Translations under genes and position numbers: made by a program
Assembly: GCA_934621485.1 (NCBI GenBank)
Contig: CAKTUS010000001.1
Coordinates: 47,766-111,765, forward strand
Length of the DNA stretch: 64,000 nt
Source: an uncultured Clostridia bacterium
GTDB taxonomy: Bacteria > Bacillota > Clostridia > Christensenellales > Aristaeellaceae
Direction: 5' to 3'
Notes under the pieces: model-generated
What the model was told of the DNA's origin: nothing
Seen by the model: only the letters and a program-made list of their open reading frames with translations
The model's database searches: none
In this document: piece by piece, positions 23,269 through 32,046 of the stretch
Layout of the letters: every line of letters begins with the position of its first letter
Numbering within the stretch: position 1 is the stretch's first letter

Positions 23269-26200
23269 ATGAACAAGACCGAGCTGCTCAAAACCCTGGA
23301 GGAAACCGTGCCCGCTTTGCAGGGAAAGCTGCATATTGAGCGGGTGCTGTATCAAAAAGAGGCCAACAAGGCCTATATGAGCTTTTTGTGCGACGATTTG
23401 GTGGGCGAAACCGATTATTTGCTTCTGGAAAAAACCCTGCGCCGCCTGTTTCCCAAGCTTACGGTGGCGCTGCGGGTGGCCAGTCCCGGCCTGGCGGAGG
23501 ATTTTTGCGCCCACATCGACCGCTACAAGCCTGTTTTGACCGATTTTTTGCGCCGCCAAAGCCCCGCTCTATCCGCCTGGATTGACGATGTGGGCTGGAC
23601 GGCTGAGGAAGGGCGGATTCTGCTCACCTGCCCGGACAACATTTGCCTGAGCTATTTCAAAAGCCGCCATTTGGATGAAAAGCTTAGCCGGGCTGTGTAC
23701 GACATTTTTCGTGTGTGGCTGCCCATCGCCATGACGGTGTGCGGCCAGCGGGAGGAATGGGTGAAGCAAATGCGTCAGGAGCGAGGCTTCCACTACGCCC
23801 CCGCCCCCATGGACGAGCCGCCTCCCCTTGACGATGCGGCCCTGGAGGCCCAGGCCGCCGCCATGACGGGCGCTCTGCCCCGCAGCGCATCCCCCAAGCC
23901 CAAAGCGCAGACGGGCGTATCCGCCGCCGCGCCGTCTCGGGCGGCGAAGGAGGATGTACTCAAGGGCCGCGCCATTGCCGACCATCCCGTGCCCATTGGA
24001 GAACTGGCCGAGGACAGCGGCATTGTGGTGGTGGAGGGCGTCGTTACCGGCGTGAACGATCCCAGGGAATTAAAGGGCGGCGAAACCGTGCTGGCCACCT
24101 TCGCCGTGTACGATGATACCTCCACCATTTACTGCAAGGCGTTTTATCAGTACCGTATGAAGCGCCGTGGCATGGGAGAGGAACCCACGCCGCCCACCGA
24201 CGAGGAGCGCCAGCGGGTGGCCGACCAGATCAAGCAGATTCAAAACGGCATGAAGGTGCGCCTGCGGGGCGAGTGCCGCATGGACCCCTTCCTGGGCGAA
24301 TTGTCCATCGGCGTGCGCGACATGCAAAAAATGCCCAAGGCGGAGCGCATGGATAACGCGGAGGAAAAGCGTATCGAGCTGCATATGCACACCACCATGA
24401 GCACCATGGATGCTACCGCCGACGCGGGCGATTTGGTGAAAACCGCCGCCCGCTGGGGCCACAGCGCCGTGGCCATTACCGACCACGGCAGCGCCCAGGC
24501 CTTTCCCGCCGCCTTTGGCGCAGCCAAGAAAACCGGCATTAAGCTGATTCCCGGCGTAGAGGGCTATTTGTGCGATTTGGTACCCATTGTGACCGACGCG
24601 GAGGACAGGCCCATCGACACGCCGATTGTGGTGCTGGACTTTGAAACCACCGGCCTGAGCCATGCCATGGACTGTATCATCGAGGTAGGCGCAGTCAAGC
24701 TGGACAAGGGCCAGATTGTGGACGAGCTGAGCATCCTGTGTAACCCGGGGGTGCCGCTGCGGCCCAAAATCAGCGAAATTACCGGCATTACCGATTTGAT
24801 GCTGGAGGGGCATGAAAGCCCCGCTGAAGGCGTGCGAAAGCTGATTGATTTCATCGGCGACTGTCCTGTGGCCGCCCACAACGCGCCCTTCGACATGGGC
24901 ATGCTGCAGGCGGAGTGCCGCCGCATGGGCGTTTCCTTCCAGGCGCCGGTCATTGACACGCTGGTGTTTTCCCGCAAGCTGTACCCCCAGCAGAAAAGCC
25001 ACAAGCTGGGCGCGGTGTGCCGCCTGCTGGGCGTATCGCTGAAAAACGCCCACCGAGCTGTGCACGACGCCGCCGCCACCGCCCAGTGCCTGCACAAAAT
25101 GCTGGAGGAGGCCCAAAAGAAGGGCGCGCATACCCTGAAGGATATCGACGGAGTGATTGGCGGAGAAACCATCGGCGATACCTACCACATCATTTTGCTC
25201 TGTAAAACCCAAAAGGGCATGCAAAACCTGAACCACCTGATTTCCGACAGCAACCTGCGCTACTTCTACCGCCACCCCAACATGCCACGCTACCTGATCA
25301 ACCAGTACCGGGAGGGGCTGATTCTGGGCAGCGCCTGCGAGGCGGGCGAACTGTTCCGCGCCATTGCCGACGGCAAGCCGGAAAGCGAAATCGAGCGCAT
25401 TGCCGGCTGGTACGATTATTTGGAGATTCAGCCCATCGGCAACAACCAGTTCATGATTCGCAACGGATCGGCCCGGGATGAGGAGCATCTGCGGGATTTC
25501 AACCGCCGCATTGTGGCCCTGGGCGAAAAGCTGGGCAAGCCGGTGGTAGCCACCGGCGACGTGCATTTTTTGAACCCGGAGGACGCCATTTACCGCACCA
25601 TCATCCAGGCGGGCCTGGGCTATGACGATTGCGACCAGCAGCCGCCCCTGTACTTCAAAACCACCCAGGAAATGCTGGACGAGTTCAGCTACCTGGGCAG
25701 GGAAAAGGCCCATGAGGTGGTTATCGACAACCCCAAAAAAATCGCCGATATGGTGGAGGAGTTGCGCCTGTTCCCCAAGCACCCGGAGGGCAAGGACACC
25801 TTTCAGCCCTATTGGGAGGACGCGGCCCACGACATTGAAAGCCGGTCCTGGAGCCGGGCCAAGGAGCTCTACGGCGACCCGCTGCCGGAGATTGTGCAAA
25901 AGCGCCTGGAAAAGGAGCTGGGCTCCATTGTGGGCTACGGCTTTTCCACGCTGTATTCCATCGCCCAGAAGCTGGTGAGCAAGTCCCTCTCCGACGGATA
26001 CCTGGTGGGCAGCCGAGGCAGCGTAGGCTCCAGCTTTGTGGCCACCATGAACGGCATCACCGAGGTGAACCCCCTGCCGCCCCACTACCGCTGCGACCAC
26101 TGCCACAAAATGTTTCTGACCCCGCCGGAGCTGGCCAGCGTGGGCGTGGACCTGCCGGATAAAAACTGCGAAATTTGCGGCAACCCCATGGCCAAGGACG

Positions 26201-27684
26201 GGTTTGACATCCCCTTCGAGGTATTCCTGGGCTTTAAGGGCGACAAGGTGCCGGATATTGATCTGAACTTTTCCGGCGAATACCAGCCACGGGCCCACGC
26301 CTACATTGAGGAGCTGTTTGGCAAGGGCTATGTGTACCGGGCGGGCACCATCAGCGGTTTGGCGGAAAAGACGGCCTACGGCTTTGCCGCCAAGTACTGC
26401 GAGGAGCGGGGCATCCGGGCCGGGCGCGCCCACAAGGAGCGGCTGGCTGCGGGCTGCGTGGGCGTAAAGCGCACCACCGGCCAGCATCCCGGCGGTATCG
26501 TGGTACTGCCTAAGGAATACGACATCTGCCAGTTTACCGCCATTCAACACCCGGCGGACGACATTGAGGGCACGACGATCACCACTCACTACGACTTTAA
26601 CTCCATGCACGACATTCTGGTGAAGCTGGACTGCCTGGGACACGACGATCCCACCATGATGCACCGCCTGGAGGAGCTGACCGGTGTGAACTTCCGGGAA
26701 ATTCCCCTAGACGACAAAAACGTGATGAGCCTGTTTTCCAAGCCGGACGCTCTGGGGGTAACCGAGGAGCAGATTATGTGCAAAACCGGCACTCTGGGGA
26801 TTCCCGAGTTTGGCACAGGCTTTGTGCAGGGCATGCTGATGGAAACCCTGCCCTCCACCATGGAGGAACTCATCCGCATTTCCGGCCTGAGCCACGGCAC
26901 CGATGTGTGGCTGGGCAACGCCCAGGATATCATCAACTCCGGCAAGGCCAAGCTGGCTCAGTGCTTCTGCACCCGCGACGACATCATGAACTTCCTGATC
27001 TCCAAGGGCATGCAGGAAAAGATGAGCTTCGACATCATGGAAAGCGTGCGTAAGGGCCGGGGCCTGAAGCCGGAATGGGAGGAGGCCATGCGGGAGCACG
27101 ACGTGCCCGACTGGGCCATCGACAGCTGCCACAAGATTAAATACATGTTTCCCCGGGGCCATGCCGTGGCCTACGTGACCATGGGCCTTCGCGTGGCCTG
27201 GTACAAGGTGTACCGCCCTCAGGCGTATTACGCGGCTTATTTCAGCATCCGCGGCGACGGCTTCGATGCGGGACGCATGCTCATGAGCGTGGAAACCCTG
27301 CGCGACCGGCTCACCGAGTTTGCCAACCGGGAAGAAAAAATGAGCGTGAAGGACAAGCAGGAGGAAAACGCCTATCACATGCTGCTGGAAATGCAGCAGC
27401 GGGGCATCCGCATGCTGCCGGTCAACCTGTACCGCTCCGACGCCACCCGCTTCCTGATTGAGGACGGCAACCTGCGCTGCCCCTTCACCTCCATCAACGG
27501 CTTTGGCGAAAACGCAGTGCAGGGCATTTTGAACACCCGGGATGAAAGCAAGCCCTACATCAGCATTGAGGACCTGAAGCAGCGGGCGCACATTGGGGAC
27601 AGCGTCATTGAAATGCTGCGGGCTCAGGGCGCGCTGGACGGCATGCCCGAAACCAGCCAGGTGGATTTGTTTTCGCTGCTGTAA
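23269..27684 (+). CDS. polC: DNA polymerase III PolC
   Basis: The Gram-positive replicative DNA polymerase, 1471 residues. Domains in order: N-terminal region, an OB fold (about residues 240-330; VVVEGVVTGVNDPREL), a PHP domain split by the exonuclease (ELHMHTTMSTMDA near 370), the DEDDh 3'-5' exonuclease (IVVLDFETTGL near 450, HNAPFDMGML, HRAVHDAAAT), and the polymerase core with the zinc-finger cysteines CDHC...CEICG (about 941-970), the catalytic acidic pair in VPDIDLNFSGEY (about 995), and the thumb and HhH regions to the end. The start is ATG 23269 after GGAGG. It is the first gene in a rightward run with a membrane glycosyltransferase and a DUF3877 gene. All catalytic residues I can check are intact. 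Confidence 0.98.
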   Translation: MNKTELLKTLEETVPALQGKLHIERVLYQKEANKAYMSFLCDDLVGETDYLLLEKTLRRLFPKLTVALRVASPGLAEDFCAHIDRYKPVLTDFLRRQSPALSAWIDDVGWTAEEGRILLTCPDNICLSYFKSRHLDEKLSRAVYDIFRVWLPIAMTVCGQREEWVKQMRQERGFHYAPAPMDEPPPLDDAALEAQAAAMTGALPRSASPKPKAQTGVSAAAPSRAAKEDVLKGRAIADHPVPIGELAEDSGIVVVEGVVTGVNDPRELKGGETVLATFAVYDDTSTIYCKAFYQYRMKRRGMGEEPTPPTDEERQRVADQIKQIQNGMKVRLRGECRMDPFLGELSIGVRDMQKMPKAERMDNAEEKRIELHMHTTMSTMDATADAGDLVKTAARWGHSAVAITDHGSAQAFPAAFGAAKKTGIKLIPGVEGYLCDLVPIVTDAEDRPIDTPIVVLDFETTGLSHAMDCIIEVGAVKLDKGQIVDELSILCNPGVPLRPKISEITGITDLMLEGHESPAEGVRKLIDFIGDCPVAAHNAPFDMGMLQAECRRMGVSFQAPVIDTLVFSRKLYPQQKSHKLGAVCRLLGVSLKNAHRAVHDAAATAQCLHKMLEEAQKKGAHTLKDIDGVIGGETIGDTYHIILLCKTQKGMQNLNHLISDSNLRYFYRHPNMPRYLINQYREGLILGSACEAGELFRAIADGKPESEIERIAGWYDYLEIQPIGNNQFMIRNGSARDEEHLRDFNRRIVALGEKLGKPVVATGDVHFLNPEDAIYRTIIQAGLGYDDCDQQPPLYFKTTQEMLDEFSYLGREKAHEVVIDNPKKIADMVEELRLFPKHPEGKDTFQPYWEDAAHDIESRSWSRAKELYGDPLPEIVQKRLEKELGSIVGYGFSTLYSIAQKLVSKSLSDGYLVGSRGSVGSSFVATMNGITEVNPLPPHYRCDHCHKMFLTPPELASVGVDLPDKNCEICGNPMAKDGFDIPFEVFLGFKGDKVPDIDLNFSGEYQPRAHAYIEELFGKGYVYRAGTISGLAEKTAYGFAAKYCEERGIRAGRAHKERLAAGCVGVKRTTGQHPGGIVVLPKEYDICQFTAIQHPADDIEGTTITTHYDFNSMHDILVKLDCLGHDDPTMMHRLEELTGVNFREIPLDDKNVMSLFSKPDALGVTEEQIMCKTGTLGIPEFGTGFVQGMLMETLPSTMEELIRISGLSHGTDVWLGNAQDIINSGKAKLAQCFCTRDDIMNFLISKGMQEKMSFDIMESVRKGRGLKPEWEEAMREHDVPDWAIDSCHKIKYMFPRGHAVAYVTMGLRVAWYKVYRPQAYYAAYFSIRGDGFDAGRMLMSVETLRDRLTEFANREEKMSVKDKQEENAYHMLLEMQQRGIRMLPVNLYRSDATRFLIEDGNLRCPFTSINGFGENAVQGILNTRDESKPYISIEDLKQRAHIGDSVIEMLRAQGALDGMPETSQVDLFSLL

Positions 27685-27716
27685 AGAAAGACAAGGTTTT
27701 GAAAGGATGACGGCCC

Positions 27717-29378
27717 ATGACAACGCTTTCTCAAAAATCGTCCCGCTTCTTTCATGTGCTGGCCGTTGCGGGGCTGATTGTTATTTTGCTGGTCGGCCTG
27801 TGCACCTACCGGGACTATGGGTTAACCTTTGACGAACGGGTGGAGCGTTTTAGCAGCATTGTCAACTATCAATACATTCTGCAAAAACTGTTTGGGCTGG
27901 AATTGCGGGTAATTGACAAGGACCTGTGGGATTGGACGGATCAGTACTACGGAGTAGCGTTTCAACTGCCTATGGTGTTGGTGGAGCATATCAACCACTT
28001 TTCCATGCCCCAGCATGAGGTTTTTGTCATGCGCCACCTGATGACTTTCCTGCTTTGCTGGTGTGGCTGGGTTTGCCTGTATGTGTTTTTACAAAAGGTG
28101 TTCCAGGACCGGTTTCTGTCTTTCATCGGGCTGCTGATGGTTGTTTTGTATCCGCGCTTTTGGGGGGAACAGTTTAACAATATCAAGGACATGGTGTTCA
28201 CCGCCAACTGTTGTGTCGCGCTGATGATGATTACCCTTTGCCTGGAAAAGCGTCGCTGGTGGAAGGAAACGCTGACGGCGCTGGTGTTTGCCCTGTGCAT
28301 CAATACCCGGGTGGTAGGGCTCATGTTTCCCTTGCTGCTGATGGGGTACCGTGTTCTGGCGGCAATCTTCGAAAAAAAGGAAATCCTTCGGGAAGCTCTG
28401 CTTTCCCTGGGACAGGTAGCTCTTACGCTGGCGTTCTATTTTGCGCTCACTCCAGCCGCCTGGGAGGATCCTATTCACTTTTTGCCTAATGTAATTCAGA
28501 ATTTTTCCCATTTTGAGGCATGGGGAGGTTCCATTCCCTTCCTTGGCAGCATGATACCTGGGCAGCAGGTGCCTTGGTACTACATTCCTGTGTGGCTGCT
28601 GGTATCACTGCCCATTTGGTACGTGGGTTTGCTGACGGTGGGCCTGGGCACGGAGGGCTTTGCCCTGATTTCCATGCTGCGCCGAGGCAAGGGAAAACAA
28701 TGGTTTGCTTCACAACGCCGCTATGGCATGTTGTGCTTTGTGGTTGCCTTTGCGCCTATAGGAATCATGCTTTTCAAACAGGTTACCCTATATAACGGCT
28801 GGCGTCATATGTATTACATTTTCCCCTGCCTGGTAACGCTGATGTTGTTTGGCGTGCAAAGCCTTGGCCGGGCGCTGGAAAAAAAGAAAGCCTTGCGCCG
28901 GATGGGTTGCGGCGTTATTGCGGCGCTGCTGCTTTTCCAGGCCGGGTGGATTTGGAAGGAACACCCTTACGAAAAGGTATATTTCAATCCCATTGGAAAA
29001 ACGCTGGCTGAAGGGATGGACCGGGACTATTGGGGCGAATCTCTCTACCGGCAGTTTCAGTATATTTTGCAAAATGACCCTTCCAATCAAATCAAGATTT
29101 TGGATTACAACGGCTGCCTTGGCATATACCGAAGCTTTTTAACGGAGGAAGAAAAGGCGCGAGTGGAAATGGTTCCATTCACGGGCTCCGTAGCGGGCAC
29201 AGAGGCGGAATACTTGATCGACCTGGAGGATACGGTGATTCCCGAAGACTTTGGCGGTGCGTTTGTAAAAATCCGCACGGTATATGTGGATGGCGTCGCC
29301 ATTTGCAATGTGTACATCCGCCGGGATGTGTTAACGGACCGCTTTGGCATGGATGAAATAAAGGAAGGCGATTTTTGA
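27717..29378 (+). CDS. Membrane glycosyltransferase, GT39/PMT-like
   Basis: A 553-residue protein with eleven or so membrane helices and a short soluble C terminus. The N-terminal extracytoplasmic loop GLTFDERVERF has the acidic pair (Asp-Glu) that serves as the catalytic site in GT-C mannosyltransferases of the GT39/ArnT group, and VVLYPRFWGEQFNNIKDM follows as in that family. It probably transfers a sugar from a polyprenyl-phosphate donor on the outer face of the membrane. GAAAGGATGA precedes the ATG. Base composition seems a little less GC-rich than polC. It overlaps the next gene by one base. Acceptor unknown. Confidence 0.8.
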   Translation: MTTLSQKSSRFFHVLAVAGLIVILLVGLCTYRDYGLTFDERVERFSSIVNYQYILQKLFGLELRVIDKDLWDWTDQYYGVAFQLPMVLVEHINHFSMPQHEVFVMRHLMTFLLCWCGWVCLYVFLQKVFQDRFLSFIGLLMVVLYPRFWGEQFNNIKDMVFTANCCVALMMITLCLEKRRWWKETLTALVFALCINTRVVGLMFPLLLMGYRVLAAIFEKKEILREALLSLGQVALTLAFYFALTPAAWEDPIHFLPNVIQNFSHFEAWGGSIPFLGSMIPGQQVPWYYIPVWLLVSLPIWYVGLLTVGLGTEGFALISMLRRGKGKQWFASQRRYGMLCFVVAFAPIGIMLFKQVTLYNGWRHMYYIFPCLVTLMLFGVQSLGRALEKKKALRRMGCGVIAALLLFQAGWIWKEHPYEKVYFNPIGKTLAEGMDRDYWGESLYRQFQYILQNDPSNQIKILDYNGCLGIYRSFLTEEEKARVEMVPFTGSVAGTEAEYLIDLEDTVIPEDFGGAFVKIRTVYVDGVAICNVYIRRDVLTDRFGMDEIKEGDF

Positions 29379-29908
29379 TGAACTTTACCCCGCTTACCCG
29401 CAACCTGACCGGCGTGGTAGCCGAAATGTGTTTGAAAATGGGCGTGGCGCTGCCCAATGTAAGCCTGAATTACCCTACCGCTACGCTGAACGCTTTGCTG
29501 GGCGCAAGCCTTTCGCAGAACGAAATGGCCCGGGCGCTGGAGGACTTTTGCGCGCAAACGGAGGATACGCTAGGCGGCGTTACCTTCACGCCGCATGAAA
29601 CCGGCTTTTGCCTCAACGTACCGGGGCAGGGCGTTCAGTACGCCATGCAGCATGCACCGGGGCTGGACTTTTTGCGTGAACTGGTCAATACCGTGGGGCG
29701 AGGCTGCACCTTTGAAGAATTGCTTTCCGTGTTTCGCAAGTATTCCGGCCGGGTGCATGTGCAGGCTGTAGACAGCCCGGAGTTTGACCACCTGGTGTAT
29801 TTTGAGGATGGCAAACCGGACGGCTTCTATTATTGCGTGCATGAGCACGACGGGCGGGTGGAATATCACCGCTTTTCCAAGGCCGATTATGAAGCCTTTG
29901 GTTTTTGA
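29378..29908 (+). CDS. DUF3877 family protein
   Basis: A 176-residue soluble protein resembling the DUF3877 family of Clostridia: an N-terminal helix with PNVSLNYPTATLNALLGA, a central FLRELVNTVGRGCTFEELLSVFRKY and a C-terminal EFDHLVYFEDGKPDGFYYC...YHRFSKADYEAFGF. Function is unknown in the whole family. The ATG shares a base with the stop of the glycosyltransferase gene (TGATG), indicating coupling, but that may reflect simple operon packing. A terminator follows 24 bp later. Confidence 0.75.
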   Translation: MNFTPLTRNLTGVVAEMCLKMGVALPNVSLNYPTATLNALLGASLSQNEMARALEDFCAQTEDTLGGVTFTPHETGFCLNVPGQGVQYAMQHAPGLDFLRELVNTVGRGCTFEELLSVFRKYSGRVHVQAVDSPEFDHLVYFEDGKPDGFYYCVHEHDGRVEYHRFSKADYEAFGF

Positions 29909-29931
29909 ACGTTTTTCCAAAAGAAACCGGC

Positions 29932-29957
29932 AGCCGTGCGGAACAATGCGCACGGCT
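29932..29957 (+). terminator. Terminator after the DUF3877 gene
   Basis: Arms AGCCGTGCG (29932-29940) and CGCACGGCT (29949-29957) followed by TCTTCG; a compact GC-rich stem with a short U-rich tail. Confidence 0.7.
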
Positions 29958-30008
29958 TCTTCGTCTATTCCCTGTGAAAGCCCTAGGGCTTGAAAAGGAG
30001 GAAACGAT

Positions 30009-30812
30009 ATGAACATTCGCAAGTGGTTTGCCCTTTGCCTGGCTGTGGCGCTGGCCCTGCCCCTTGGCGCGTTTGCGCAGGAGGAGGTTCAGGACCTGGA
30101 AGGCTATGTGACCCAGGTGATGGAGGACGGCTTTGTTTTGGAGGATAAGCACCGCGGCACGGTGATTTTGAACACGGACGACGCGACCGTATGGGATGGC
30201 CTGCTCATGGATAACCCGATGGAGGAAGGCATGTATGTCATCGTTCAGTACGACGGCCGGCTCACCCGCAGCGTTCCGCCCCAGGCTCATGCCGACCGTG
30301 TGGGCTGTTACACGATTCAGGGCGAAATCGGGGAGTTTGTGGACGGAGGAATCCTGGTAACCGGCGATGAGCTGTTTGGCGACGTTTGGGTGAATCTGGA
30401 GCTGGTGGACACGGCTCATTTGTTTCCCGGAATGAGGGTGCTGGCGTATTATGACGGCGTGATGGCTTTGAGCCTGCCCGGCCGCATCACGGCCCATGAG
30501 CTGATTGTGCCCAGCGTGAGCGGTACGGTCAGCGAAAAGAAAGAGGGCAGCTTTCTGCTCACCACCGACGGCGGCGACAGTTACCGGGTGCTGATGACGG
30601 AGGAAACGGTTACCGGCGTGGTATCGGCGACAACGGAGGAGGGGGAAGAAACGCCTGCGACGGACGATGCGCAGCCTGAACCCACCGTTACCCCCGTGCC
30701 CACGCTGGAGTGGGGCGACGGCGACGCGGTTGCCGTTTACTACAACGGCGATTTGCAGGAAAGCACCCCGCCGCAGCTGACAGCCCTGGAAGTGGTGGTT
30801 TTCCGCAATTAG
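30009..30812 (+). CDS. Secreted protein with three repeated beta domains
   Basis: I do not recognise this 267-residue protein. It has a clear signal peptide (KWFALCLAVALALPLGAFA, cleavage before QEE). The mature part seems to be three copies of an approximately 70-residue beta-rich unit: about residues 30-98, 99-165 and 166-267. Each begins with a G-x-(V/I) strand, has an F-L-V strand (DGFVLEDK, GGILVTGD, GSFLLTTD), and ends with a strand of the type VxVxYxG followed by TxSxPPQ (VIVQYDGRLTRSVPPQ, VLAYYDGVMALSLPG, VAVYYNGDLQESTPPQ). The third copy carries an insertion rich in Glu, Thr and Pro. AAAGGAGG precedes the ATG. The neighbouring RseP/UppS operon is convergent and tells little about the role. 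Confidence 0.65.
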   Translation: MNIRKWFALCLAVALALPLGAFAQEEVQDLEGYVTQVMEDGFVLEDKHRGTVILNTDDATVWDGLLMDNPMEEGMYVIVQYDGRLTRSVPPQAHADRVGCYTIQGEIGEFVDGGILVTGDELFGDVWVNLELVDTAHLFPGMRVLAYYDGVMALSLPGRITAHELIVPSVSGTVSEKKEGSFLLTTDGGDSYRVLMTEETVTGVVSATTEEGEETPATDDAQPEPTVTPVPTLEWGDGDAVAVYYNGDLQESTPPQLTALEVVVFRN

Positions 30813-30850
30813 GCGAAAGCGCCGATTTATCAGCTGAAAGGGAAAAGCAA

Positions 30851-30882
30851 AAGCAGCCTGTTTTTTGGAAAGCAGGCTGCTT
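30851..30882. terminator. Hairpin 1 of 3 between the convergent secreted-protein and rseP genes
   Basis: AAGCAGCCTG (30851-30860) pairs with CAGGCTGCTT (30873-30882), closing a T-rich loop. A bidirectional terminator position. Confidence 0.6.
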
Positions 30883-30886
30883 CGGG

Positions 30887-30926
30887 CCTTCAGAAAAGCT
30901 CGCCGTCCGGCGAGCTTTTCTGAAGG
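30887..30926. terminator. Hairpin 2 of 3: perfect 18-bp R6 stem
   Basis: CCTTCAGAAAAGCTCGCC and its exact reverse complement, separated by GTCC. This is the R6 module with extended arms. Confidence 0.75.
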
Positions 30927-30930
30927 CATG

Positions 30931-30958
30931 AGCATGCAGCCGAAAGCAGCTGCATGCT
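30931..30958. terminator. Hairpin 3 of 3 overlapping the rseP stop codon
   Basis: AGCATGCAGC (30931-30940) pairs with GCTGCATGCT (30949-30958). The right arm overlaps the first bases of the rseP stop codon. Confidence 0.5.
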
Positions 30959-32018
30959 ATTGGAACAGGCGCAGGATGTCCTTATAAGTGCAAAACAGCA
31001 TCAGGCCCAGCAGCAGGGCGTAGCCGCACAGGTGCACCACGCTTTCAATGCGCTGGTTGACCGGCTTGCGGCGAATGGCTTCAATGACCATAAACACCAG
31101 CCGGCTGCCGTCCAGGCCGGGAATGGGCAGCAGGTTCATCAACCCCAAATTGATGGAGATAATCACCATCAGGTACAGGAAAATTTCCAGCCCGCCCTGC
31201 CGGGTCTGCTCGGCTACCAGCTGAATCACGCCTACCGGACCGGAGGTTTGCTCAATCCCCTCGCCGGTGGTCAGCAGCTTGCCCAACGCCTCCAAAATGG
31301 CGGTGGAAGCGCTTTTGCAGGTATCCCACGCCGCGGGAATCACCGACCCGCCGGGCATGGGCGCATAGCCCGTTTGAATGGTAATGCCAACCATGTACCG
31401 GCCCTGCTCCCGGTCGTAATAGGGATGGATGGTCAAGTCGTGCAGGCCGTCCTCGCGGCTCACTGTCAGCTGTACATCCTGGCCCTGGCCCAGGCTGCCG
31501 ATGGCGTTGCTGACGTCCTGGGCGCTTTTGCCCTCCATGGCCTCGCCATTCACCGTAACAAAGGCGTCTCCGGCCATCAGTCCGGCCTGCTCCGCCGGCA
31601 TGCCGGGGGTTACATCCGCCACCACCGGAGTGGACAGCACCACGCCGTAGGCCGCCATCAGTACGACGGCTACCACAAAGGCCAGCACAAAGTTCATCAG
31701 CGGGCCGCTGAAAACGCTGATCATGCGTTTCCATACAGGCGCGTTGTTGTAGTTGCGGGGATCGTCCTTCTTTTTACCGGCAGGGTCGTCGTCGGTGTCG
31801 CCATAAAACATACAGTACCCGCCTAGGGGAATGGGCCGGAGGGAAAACACGGTTTCGTGCTTTTTGCTGCGCCACTGCACAAGCTTGGGTCCAAAGCCGA
31901 TGGAAAACTCTTTTACGGGAATCCCGCACAGCCGGGCCGATGCAAAGTGGCCAAACTCATGCGCGGTAATCAACACGCCCAGCAGCAGCAGGGCCAGCAG
32001 CACATACAAAATGGTCAT
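30957..32018 (-). CDS. rseP: Site-2 protease RseP (PDZ-containing M50 metalloprotease)
   Basis: A 353-residue intramembrane metalloprotease. The zinc motif HEFGH is at residues 20-24, a single PDZ domain (about 120-200; VADVTPGMPAEQAGLMAGD) follows the first two helices, and the third zinc ligand lies in NLLPIPGLDGSRLVF. It probably cleaves anti-sigma factors or signal peptide remnants; the ECF sigma/anti-sigma pair at 45-46 kb is a possible but unproven target system. It is the last gene of the frr-uppS-cdsA-dxr-rseP operon, 28 bp after dxr. Confidence 0.96.
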   Translation of the reverse strand: MTILYVLLALLLLGVLITAHEFGHFASARLCGIPVKEFSIGFGPKLVQWRSKKHETVFSLRPIPLGGYCMFYGDTDDDPAGKKKDDPRNYNNAPVWKRMISVFSGPLMNFVLAFVVAVVLMAAYGVVLSTPVVADVTPGMPAEQAGLMAGDAFVTVNGEAMEGKSAQDVSNAIGSLGQGQDVQLTVSREDGLHDLTIHPYYDREQGRYMVGITIQTGYAPMPGGSVIPAAWDTCKSASTAILEALGKLLTTGEGIEQTSGPVGVIQLVAEQTRQGGLEIFLYLMVIISINLGLMNLLPIPGLDGSRLVFMVIEAIRRKPVNQRIESVVHLCGYALLLGLMLFCTYKDILRLFQ

Positions 32019-32046
32019 AGGCTTTCCTTTCTTGGGGAAGAAGCCG

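Noticed and set aside
24070..26664. An 864-codon minus-strand open frame antisense to polC
   Set aside because: It is a by-product of GC-rich codon usage in polC; the opposite strand encodes all PolC motifs and the antisense frame has no ribosome binding site or recognisable domain.
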